A stretch of DNA of 8,595 nucleotides, from the NCBI GenBank assembly GCA_007116095.1, contig SKJD01000442.1, positions 1-8,595 on the forward strand, read 5' to 3'. Below are positions 1-5,175 of this stretch, piece after piece; within the stretch, counting starts at the first letter, position 1, and each line of letters opens with the position of its first letter. The translations under genes and the position numbers were made by a program. The DNA is from Candidatus Hydrogenedentota bacterium (lineage in GTDB: Bacteria; Hydrogenedentota; Hydrogenedentia; Hydrogenedentales; SCBR16-9). Under the pieces are notes generated by a model. It worked only from the letters and a program-made list of their open reading frames with translations. It searched no databases and was not told the origin of the DNA.

Positions 1-433
1 GCAAGTCGCCTTCTCGCAGTTTCCGGACGCGGGCCCGCTGATCCCGATAACGCACATAGGCCAGCGCGGTGCGGAAGTGATCCATCTGAATCAACACGCG
101 CTCGACAGCGTCGTGCACCTGATCCACGGTCGGCGTGGCCCCATGCAGCCGCTTGGTCAGGTAGATGGTGACTGCGGAGGCCAGGCTATCGGCCAGGTTG
201 CGGTCTTGCCCCCCGATGGATTCCGCCGCCTTAAAGATCGCGTCGCCTATTTTTCGCTTGTCAAAGGCTTCCAGGCGCCCGTCCCGCTTTGTTATACGCG
301 AAATCGGTTCCCGTGGTGGCACCGGCGTCAGCGGGAGGGTCAGTTGCAGATCAAAGTCACCTTCCACCGGCGCCTTGTGCTCCAGGTCCGGTGTCCAGTT
401 TTCGTTGTATTCTTCATCCTCGGAAATCGACAA
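1..433 (-). CDS. ATP-cone domain protein, N-terminal part (possible ribonucleotide reductase large chain)
   Basis: The gene is truncated by the left edge, leaving about 144 residues. Residues 1-43 are an acidic, low-complexity extension (SEDEEYNEN near the start, a Pro-rich stretch at 34-43). Residues 44-140 match an ATP-cone: ITKRDGRLEAFDKRKIGDAI, then a helical stretch, PTVDQVHDAVERVLI and the closing RTALAYVRYRDQRAR. ATP-cones bind ATP/dATP and usually sit at the N-terminus of ribonucleotide reductases (NrdA, NrdD, NrdJ) or in the repressor NrdR. NrdR is unlikely because its N-terminal CxxC zinc ribbon is absent. The catalytic part, if any, lies outside the window, so a stand-alone ATP-cone regulator stays possible. 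The frame has no ATG. TTG at 433-431 lies 10 bases after AAAGGAG (450-444); TTG at 442 is too close to it. The gene follows the secreted-protein gene by 78 bases on the same strand. Confidence 0.75.
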   Translation of the reverse strand, partial: MSISEDEEYNENWTPDLEHKAPVEGDFDLQLTLPLTPVPPREPISRITKRDGRLEAFDKRKIGDAIFKAAESIGGQDRNLADSLASAVTIYLTKRLHGATPTVDQVHDAVERVLIQMDHFRTALAYVRYRDQRARVRKLREGDL

Positions 434-443
434 GCGTCGCAAA

Positions 444-450
444 CTCCTTT
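444..450 (-). promoter_or_regulatory. Ribosome binding site deciding a TTG start
   Basis: On the minus strand these bases read AAAGGAG. The nearest ATG (rc of 453-455) opens a frame that stops after about 13 codons, so the site most likely serves the ATP-cone frame from TTG at 433, at a spacing of 10 bases. A second TTG at 442-440 is in frame but only one base from the site. Confidence 0.5.
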
Positions 451-462
451 GGCATGCTATCC

Positions 463-484
463 CGTCCCACAGTATTTCGGGACG
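463..484 (-). repeat. Small inverted repeat between secreted-protein and ATP-cone genes
   Basis: CGTCCC (463-468) and GGGACG (479-484) form a 6-bp perfect stem with a 10-base loop. It sits just upstream of the AAAGGAG site of the ATP-cone gene. There is no following T run, so it is not a convincing intrinsic terminator. It may be a weak mRNA structure or chance. Confidence 0.3.
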
Positions 485-511
485 CCAAACCACCCTATAC
501 TATCCAGCCCG

Positions 512-1531
512 TCACTCCACCGACAGCACCCGCCATTCATCGTCGTCCACATCGTCGTTGTCGCTGTTCCCCGCCGGCGATTGAGGCGCTTCCGGGGCCA
601 CGTCGCCGGTGGCGGCGTCTTCCGGTATTGGCGTCATGACGGCGTGCATCGTGCGGGTTTCCCGAATATGGAACTGGAGGAAGCGCGCCAGGCCGGTTCC
701 CTGGGCATGCGCCTCCAGGGTCGCCGTGGTGCGGGTGTCGAGCGGCTGACGCGTCGTATCCACCGGATAAACCCCTTCATGGGACATCTCCATTTCGGCG
801 CTTTCCAGCCGCGACATCCGGGGCATATCCATTTCCATCCTGGTGACGTGTAAATTCCCCGCCAGCCGATACGCTTCAAGTCCCGCGTGCGTAAGCGTCT
901 CTTGCAATACGACTTCCCCGGAGATTGCTTCCGGCGCTACCCGCACCTGATCCCGCGTCAAGCTGGCTGCGGCGCGTTCCCTATTCACCTGCCAGCGTTC
1001 TCCTACGGCCTTGGGCGTATCAGCCGCAAAACTCTCGGTGTCCCGGGGCCGATCCGGGCTTCGAAAGCGGATGATCAACGCCAGAAGTTCGGCCAGCGCA
1101 TCGGGGAGCGCCACGCCGTCCTTGTAATAGCGTGTTTCATCGCTTTCCAGCCGGGCGTGCAGCGTGTCGCCCGGTTGCAACCCTGGTATGGCCGCCCCTT
1201 TTGCAGTCCCGGCAAATTCCTGGATGTGGTAGCGCGCTTCGGAAATGTCCCCATCCGCGCCCACCGCCAGCACTTCCATTTCCCCACGCAGGCGCACCTG
1301 TTGCCGCGTTACCTCCGGATCGGCCTCACGCGAACGTCGGGAGATTTGTTGTCGTTTCTCGCTCTCCGCTTCAAAGGTTACCGCATATTGTTGCCCGGGC
1401 TGATAGGGGCGAAAAAAGGTGATCTCAAAGGCTTCTTCAGCCGACAATATCGTGGGCAACACGAGGGCCAGCATCAAGATAAATCCAATCCGGTAGTGGT
1501 CATTATGCAGTTGCTTTGGTTTGGGGGGCAT
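512..1531 (-). CDS. Secreted protein of unknown function
   Basis: This is a 339-residue protein I do not recognise. The N-terminus is basic (MPPKPKQ), followed by a hydrophobic segment at about 15-29 (IGFILMLALVLPTIL). This looks like a Sec signal peptide with likely cleavage after LSA (residue 31), so the mature protein should be in the periplasm or outside the cell. The mature part is rich in charged and beta-prone stretches, has no cysteine and no catalytic motif I can name. The C-terminal 30 residues are strongly acidic and disordered-looking (NSDNDDVDDDEW). The start is supported by GGAG at 1542-1539, 7 bases before ATG. It lies 58 bases downstream of the HIT gene on the same strand, probably in one transcript. 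The signal peptide is fairly secure; the function is open. Confidence 0.8.
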   Translation of the reverse strand: MPPKPKQLHNDHYRIGFILMLALVLPTILSAEEAFEITFFRPYQPGQQYAVTFEAESEKRQQISRRSREADPEVTRQQVRLRGEMEVLAVGADGDISEARYHIQEFAGTAKGAAIPGLQPGDTLHARLESDETRYYKDGVALPDALAELLALIIRFRSPDRPRDTESFAADTPKAVGERWQVNRERAAASLTRDQVRVAPEAISGEVVLQETLTHAGLEAYRLAGNLHVTRMEMDMPRMSRLESAEMEMSHEGVYPVDTTRQPLDTRTTATLEAHAQGTGLARFLQFHIRETRTMHAVMTPIPEDAATGDVAPEAPQSPAGNSDNDDVDDDEWRVLSVE

Positions 1532-1589
1532 GGCGTATCTCCAGGGGCGTCATGGTGGCCGGTTGCTCCGGCGCGGCCCAACCGGGGCG

Positions 1590-1937
1590 TCAACCAGGGG
1601 GCCAGGCCATCTGCCGACCACCGAGAATGTGCAGGTGGATATGAAAGACCGTTTGGCCGCCTTCCTCGTTGCTGTTGATCACATAGCGGAAGCCGCGTTC
1701 GGTGAGCCCTTCCGCCTCGGCGATTTTGTTGGCCAGCAAGAGCATTTCACCGAGAAGTTTTGCATCGTCCGGCTGGGTTTCTTGAATTCGGGCAATGTGT
1801 TTCCGGGGAATGATCAGGATATGGGTGGGCGCTGCGGGGCTGATGTCCCGGAATGCGTAAAATTCCTCATCGCCATAGACCTGTTCCGAAGGAATTTCCC
1901 CGGCGGCGATTTTACAGAAAAGACAATTCGGGTCCAT
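1590..1937 (-). CDS. HIT-family (histidine triad) nucleotide-binding protein, Hint/HinT type
   Basis: This 115-residue protein has the usual length of a bacterial HinT/PKCI-like protein. The N-terminus CLFCKIAAGEIPSEQVYGDE is the family opening with a CxxC (C5, C8) that often helps bind zinc. The middle has the typical PTHILIIPRKHIARI. The catalytic signature HIHLHIL begins at H99, giving the histidine triad H99, H101 and H103, preceded by NEEGGQTV. Family members hydrolyse purine nucleoside phosphoramidates and aminoacyl-adenylates in the cytoplasm; the physiological substrate here is unknown. AAGGA lies 11 bases before ATG. A candidate promoter and a hairpin lie in the 143-base gap upstream, so it may be transcribed apart from rsmE. 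The family assignment is secure; the precise subfamily role is not. Confidence 0.95.
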   Translation of the reverse strand: MDPNCLFCKIAAGEIPSEQVYGDEEFYAFRDISPAAPTHILIIPRKHIARIQETQPDDAKLLGEMLLLANKIAEAEGLTERGFRYVINSNEEGGQTVFHIHLHILGGRQMAWPPG

Positions 1938-1981
1938 ATGCGCAATATTCCTTCCCTGGCTGTGTTTCGCGTTGGCAAAAT

Positions 1982-2003
1982 ACCGGGGATGGGTAATCCC
2001 GGT
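1982..2003 (-). repeat. Hairpin in the leader of the HIT gene
   Basis: ACCGGGGAT (1982-1990) pairs with ATCCCGGT (1996-2003), giving an 8-bp stem with one bulged G and a 5-base loop. On the minus strand it is followed only by ATTTTG, a weak T run. It lies between the rsmE stop and the HIT start. It could be a weak terminator after rsmE or a structure in the HIT 5' leader. Confidence 0.4.
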
Positions 2004-2023
2004 TCGCCCGGTTATCAGTCCCT

Positions 2024-2052
2024 AGTATATGAATTGGAACGGATGAACGCAA
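2024..2052 (-). promoter_or_regulatory. Candidate sigma70-type promoter for the HIT gene
   Basis: On the minus strand TTGCGT (2052-2047) and TATACT (2029-2024) are separated by exactly 17 bases. The -10 matches the consensus at 5 of 6 bases but the -35 only at 3 of 6. The site is in the gap between rsmE and the HIT gene, so it would give a leader of about 80 bases containing the hairpin at 1982-2003. The prediction is weak and based on sequence only. Confidence 0.3.
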
Positions 2053-2080
2053 AGGAAGCGCGCAAATGGTTCGGAGCGGG

Positions 2081-2815
2081 CTATTGTCGAGGCCCCAAAA
2101 GTCCAGCCTGATACTTGAGCAAGGTCAAACCCAAGGTTGCCGCGACCTCCGCTCGGTATACGTAATCCCCGAGCGAGATGTGACGGCACCGGCTCCGTAA
2201 CAGCGCTGTTTCTTCCGGGCTGAAATCGCCCTCCGGCCCCACCACGAGGGTGACGGCGTCCATGTCTTTTCGTAAGTCCGGCAGCGGCTCTGGGGATGCC
2301 TCCAGCAGGAGGGCCAGTCGCTCTCCCCTGGCGGACTCCAGCGCAGACGCCAGAGAATCTTGCTCCTCCAGCGTCGGCAGCCAAGGTCGTCCACATTGCT
2401 TGCAGGCCTCTATAGCGATGCGCCGCCATTTGTCCAGGCGATTTTTTTTGGGGCGTTGGGCGTGGTCTGCATCGAAAAAACAGATGTGCTGCACCCCCAA
2501 CTCCGCGCTGCGGCGCACGATGCTTTCCATGGCTTTGTCCCGCTGCAAGCATGCTTGCAGGAGTACGATGGCGGGATTTTCCGGCGCGGTATAGGCTATG
2601 TCTGTAACCCGCACCAAGGCCACACGTTTGCTCACGGCTTCAAAGTGCCCCTGGCCATGGCGCCCTGCGCCGTCAAAAAAGGCCACCGGCTCGTCATTGC
2701 GCAGGCGAAGCACCCGCAATGCATGGTGCGCCTCCTCGTCAGACAAGGGAATTTTTTCGTTGCCCGTGACGGAGGACAACCCATCGGGAATATAAAATCG
2801 GTGTAGATGTGACAT
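2081..2815 (-). CDS. rsmE: 16S rRNA (uracil-1498-N3)-methyltransferase RsmE
   Basis: This 244-residue protein has the full length for the RsmE family of trefoil-knot (SPOUT) methyltransferases, which use S-adenosylmethionine to methylate N3 of U1498 in 16S rRNA of the 30S subunit. The N-terminal PUA-like part (about 1-75) has HLHRFYIP, DEEAHHALRVLRLRNDEPV and FFDGAGRHG. The SPOUT part has LLQACLQRDKAMESIVRRSAELG, EACKQCGR, the cofactor-site motif GPEGDFSPEE (from 193) and LGDYVYRAEVAATLGL (215-230). The last motif departs from the common LGxRILRTETA: Arg, Glu and the final Ala are kept, while Y, Y, A and V replace usual residues. It begins 16 bases after the stop of the NlpE-like gene with no clear Shine-Dalgarno, which suggests co-transcription and perhaps translational coupling. 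Confidence 0.95.
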   Translation of the reverse strand: MSHLHRFYIPDGLSSVTGNEKIPLSDEEAHHALRVLRLRNDEPVAFFDGAGRHGQGHFEAVSKRVALVRVTDIAYTAPENPAIVLLQACLQRDKAMESIVRRSAELGVQHICFFDADHAQRPKKNRLDKWRRIAIEACKQCGRPWLPTLEEQDSLASALESARGERLALLLEASPEPLPDLRKDMDAVTLVVGPEGDFSPEETALLRSRCRHISLGDYVYRAEVAATLGLTLLKYQAGLLGPRQ

Positions 2816-2831
2816 GGGTGCTGAGAATGTT

Positions 2832-3383
2832 CTAGCTGCCGGAAGCCTCAGGGTAAGTGCGTGTCAGGGCGTAATTTGGCTCGGTATCGATAATTCGTTG
2901 CTGGCGGTCCAGCATGCGCAGCGTATTCTCATCTTCTACCAGAAATCCGGTCCGGTTGAATTCGTCTTTGGGATGGATGACATAGCGGAGCGCTTCCGGA
3001 TCATCCTGCAACCCCGTGACGCTTTCATAGGCCCCTTTGTCCTCGTAGCTATTGTCCAATGATTCCGGGCGTCCAAGATACACCCGGTGCAGGTGAAAGG
3101 TGTTGTCGTCATGGAATGAAATGGTATATTGTATGCCTTCGGCGCTGGCGGCCGGCAGTACCCCTTCGTAGGTGGCCACAAGGTTGCGTGAAACTTCATC
3201 CGTCTCCGTTTCAGGTTCGTCACTATTCAACGCGGTAGCTGCGGGATTGCTTTGCGCCCAGGGGTCTGCTGGCATGTAATTGATATTGTCGTCGGTACTG
3301 GCCGGACTGCATGCCACCAAAACCATGGATAATAAACCTGACAACCCGGCTACCAACAGCCTTGTTGTGGTAGGTTGTAACAT
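2832..3383 (-). CDS. NlpE-like lipoprotein (N-terminal NlpE domain only)
   Basis: This is a 183-residue lipoprotein. Residues 1-25 are a lipoprotein signal peptide ending in the lipobox LVAC, with C25 lipidated and Ser at +2, which in enterobacterial rules favours the outer membrane. A disordered acidic linker (26-69) leads to a domain matching the N-terminal NlpE domain: ATYEGVLP, YTISFHDDNTFHLHRVYLGR and NTLRMLDRQQRIIDTEPNYAL, the last close to E. coli LEMLDREGNPIESQFNYTL as I recall it. NlpE is an outer-membrane lipoprotein involved in Cpx envelope-stress signalling and copper tolerance. Here the usual CxxC after GVLP reads AASA (78-81), and the second NlpE domain is absent. I chose ATG at 3383 over 3461 because it puts the signal peptide at the N-terminus; GAGG lies 11 bases upstream. 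It is probably the first gene of an operon with rsmE. Confidence 0.8.
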   Translation of the reverse strand: MLQPTTTRLLVAGLSGLLSMVLVACSPASTDDNINYMPADPWAQSNPAATALNSDEPETETDEVSRNLVATYEGVLPAASAEGIQYTISFHDDNTFHLHRVYLGRPESLDNSYEDKGAYESVTGLQDDPEALRYVIHPKDEFNRTGFLVEDENTLRMLDRQQRIIDTEPNYALTRTYPEASGS

Positions 3384-3427
3384 TGATTTCACGTCCTCAA
3401 CGGTTCTCGTCGTTGCACAAAAACTAC

Positions 3428-3496
3428 ATGCAAGGGTTCCACTGTATATGCGGTGGTTCAAAATGTACGGATGACCTTAATTTTATGCAAGGTTTC
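3428..3496. repeat. Direct repeat ATGCAAGGkTTC, two copies
   Basis: ATGCAAGGGTTC (3428-3439) and ATGCAAGGTTTC (3485-3496) match at 11 of 12 positions and start 57 bases apart, upstream of the NlpE-like gene. They could be two binding sites for a regulator, or chance. Confidence 0.3.
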
Positions 3497-3598
3497 GATG
3501 GAGGTTCCCCATTCCTGCCCACGGAAAACTTGCGTATTGACGGTGTCCGGGGTTGCCATGCGCGGGAGTAGGCATTGTCCTCTACAAGCCGATACCGG

Positions 3599-3642
3599 CT
3601 GGATGCGGTCAGGGTTGGACCCTGGACCGGCATGAATCCCAG
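3599..3642. repeat. Two-tier imperfect hairpin in the divergent region
   Basis: The inner stem pairs CGGTCAGGGT (3606-3615) with ACCCT-G-GACCG (3619-3629), giving 10 base pairs with one bulged G and a 3-base loop. An outer stem pairs CTGGAT (3599-3604) with ATCCCAG (3636-3642), giving 6 base pairs with one bulged C. No T run follows on either strand, so it is not a standard intrinsic terminator. Confidence 0.6.
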
Positions 3643-3672
3643 ACTACCGATAAATTTTACTTTACGCGTCGA

Positions 3673-3678
3673 TATAAT
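3673..3678 (+). promoter_or_regulatory. Candidate -10 box upstream of aroA
   Basis: A perfect TATAAT lies in an AT-rich stretch about 135 bases before the aroA start. The best-placed -35 position (near 3650) reads ATAAAT, a poor match, so the promoter call is weak. If used, transcription would start near 3685 and give a leader of about 130 bases. Confidence 0.3.
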
Positions 3679-3755
3679 CCGTTGTCAGTGTTAACAAAAT
3701 TATACCATGATTGTTTCCAGATTGGATTCCTTGGTGAAAAAAATTGTTGGCGCTA

Positions 3756-3772
3756 CGGTGATATAGTTACCG
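3756..3772 (+). repeat. Imperfect palindrome ahead of aroA
   Basis: CGGTGA (3756-3761) and TTACCG (3767-3772) pair over 6 bases, including one G-T wobble, around a 5-base TATAG. It lies about 30 bases before the aroA ribosome binding site. It could be an operator or a small leader hairpin. Confidence 0.25.
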
Positions 3773-3802
3773 AAATTCACTGATTGCGCATACGACCATA
3801 AC

Positions 3803-3807
3803 AGGAG
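3803..3807 (+). promoter_or_regulatory. Ribosome binding site for the TTG start of aroA
   Basis: AGGAG lies 6 bases before TTG at 3814. The family's N-terminal motif PGSKSHT follows at residue 17 from this codon, as expected for a full-length EPSP synthase, so TTG is the likely start. Confidence 0.75.
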
Positions 3808-3813
3808 ATTGCC

Positions 3814-5124
3814 TTGAAACTATATATTTCTCCCAGCACCTTACGCGGAAGCGTCAATATCCCCGGATCAAAATCACACACCATTCGTGCGGTGGCCATT
3901 GCGGCGCTGGCCGACGGCGAAAGCCGGATAGCCTATCCGCTGGACTCCGCCGACGCCCGATCTGCGTTTCGGGCCTACCGCGCCTTTGGCGTTGAAATTG
4001 AAGACGAAGGCGATCTGTGGCGGGTACAGGGCCTGGCCGGGCGATTTCAGGCTCCTGAAAATGTTATTGATGTCCGCAATTCCGGAACGACCATGCGCAT
4101 GGTGCTGGGTAGCGCCGCGTTGCTGAAATCCGGCCTCACGGTGCTGACCGGCGACGCCCAGGTGCGCAATCGCCCCTGTGGCCCGTTGGCCGAAGCCCTG
4201 AATGCTTTGGGGGCCGATGTGCGGGCCACCCGCGGCAATGGCAAACCGCCTTTCGTCGTGGGAGGGTGCATGCGTGGTGGGAAGGCCACGATTGAGGCTG
4301 TGACGAGTCAGTACATCAGCTCCTTACTGCTGAATGCCCCCCTGGCCGAACAGGATACCCGGCTTACGGTGCCCCTGCTGAATGAAAAGCCCTACGTCCA
4401 CATCACCCTCGACTGGCTTGAGCGGCAGGGCGTGCATGTGGACTATGCCGAAGACCTGAGTGAATTTCATATTCCCGGTAAACAACAATACATTCCGGTA
4501 GACAGGCGTATTCCCGGGGACTTTTCTTCAGCGACCTTTTTCCTGGCCGCCGGCGCCATCGGCGAGAATGATATCGTGAGTTGTGGTTTGGATATGACCG
4601 ATTCCCAGGGCGACAAAGCGGTGGTGGACTTTCTCCAGCAAATGGGCGCCGAGGTCACGGTCAACGAGGAGAGCATCCAGATTCGTGCGAAAAGCTTGCA
4701 GGGATGCGAGATAGACATGAACGCCACGCCGGACGCCCTGCCCATGATGGCCGTGCTGGCCTGTTGCGCCGAGGGCGAGACCCGGCTGGTGAATGTACCG
4801 CAGGCCCGCCTCAAGGAAACCGACCGCATCGCGGTGATGCGCATGGAACTGGAGAAGATGGGGGCGGATATCGAGGAGCTACCCGACGGCCTGGTAATTC
4901 ACCAAAGCGATCTGCATGGCGCCGAGGTCATGGGCCACGACGACCACCGGGTGGTCATGTCCCTGGCGATTGCTGGCTCTGTTGCAACGGGAAGAACCTG
5001 TATCCATGGCGCGGAAGCCATGGAAATCACCTATCCAGAATTTGCCAACCACCTGCAAGGCCTTGGGGGGCTTGTCGCCATGGAGTATGATTCCGACGAG
5101 GACGAGGAATACGTTGACGACTGA
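3814..5124 (+). CDS. aroA: 3-phosphoshikimate 1-carboxyvinyltransferase (EPSP synthase)
   Basis: This cytoplasmic enzyme of 436 residues (family about 430) transfers the enolpyruvyl group of phosphoenolpyruvate to shikimate-3-phosphate, the sixth step of the shikimate pathway. Visible motifs in order: PGSKSHTIRA with K20; RNSGTTMRM at 88-96, in the place of the family's NAGTAxRP loop; TGDAQVRNRPCGPLAEAL; SQYISSLLLNAPLA; IPGDFSSATFFLAAGAI; PDALP with the likely catalytic D307; LKETDRI with E335; GHDDHRVVMSLAIAG from 374. The NSGTTMR form, with Met after Arg where many enzymes have Pro, marks a sequence type unlike E. coli AroA. The C-terminus ends in an extra acidic tail, DSDEDEEYVDD. The start is TTG with AGGAG 6 bases upstream. 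The acetyltransferase gene follows after 51 bases on the same strand. Confidence 0.97.
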   Translation: MKLYISPSTLRGSVNIPGSKSHTIRAVAIAALADGESRIAYPLDSADARSAFRAYRAFGVEIEDEGDLWRVQGLAGRFQAPENVIDVRNSGTTMRMVLGSAALLKSGLTVLTGDAQVRNRPCGPLAEALNALGADVRATRGNGKPPFVVGGCMRGGKATIEAVTSQYISSLLLNAPLAEQDTRLTVPLLNEKPYVHITLDWLERQGVHVDYAEDLSEFHIPGKQQYIPVDRRIPGDFSSATFFLAAGAIGENDIVSCGLDMTDSQGDKAVVDFLQQMGAEVTVNEESIQIRAKSLQGCEIDMNATPDALPMMAVLACCAEGETRLVNVPQARLKETDRIAVMRMELEKMGADIEELPDGLVIHQSDLHGAEVMGHDDHRVVMSLAIAGSVATGRTCIHGAEAMEITYPEFANHLQGLGGLVAMEYDSDEDEEYVDD

Positions 5125-5175
5125 GTAGTACTTTGGGGGATTGTTTCCGACCGACTGCAATGGGAGAACAAATGC

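Larger units (their letters stand above)
3384..3813. other. Divergent intergenic region
   Basis: About 430 bases separate the divergent NlpE-like gene and aroA. Short ORFs exist on both strands but none resembles a known protein or has a convincing start. The region is AT-richer on its right half (3640-3780). It holds a long imperfect hairpin (3599-3642), a perfect TATAAT (3673-3678), a 12-base direct repeat (3428/3485) and an imperfect palindrome just before aroA (3756-3772). Promoters for both blocks must lie here or further inside. I found no tRNA and no riboswitch class I could name. Confidence 0.7.

Noticed and set aside
77..1678. Long plus-strand open frames (77-853 and 887-1678) opposite the ATP-cone and secreted-protein genes
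   Set aside because: Their products lack recognisable motifs, while the minus-strand frames show an ATP-cone and a clean signal peptide.
3384..3461. A 26-codon upstream extension of the NlpE-like gene to ATG at 3461
   Set aside because: The extension would bury the lipoprotein signal peptide inside the protein. ATG at 3383 gives a standard lipoprotein signal with the lipobox at residues 22-25.
3537..3565. TTGACG at 3537-3542 as a -35 element
   Set aside because: No acceptable -10 lies 16-18 bases downstream (the site reads GCGCGG), so no promoter is called.
3580..3680. Possible tRNA or riboswitch at the two-tier hairpin
   Set aside because: There is no T-arm GGTTCRA motif, no cloverleaf arrangement, and no core motif of the riboswitch classes I could recall.
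3424..3783. Short open frames of 60-76 codons on both strands in the divergent intergenic region
   Set aside because: They overlap each other in several frames, have no convincing ribosome binding sites and encode nothing recognisable.
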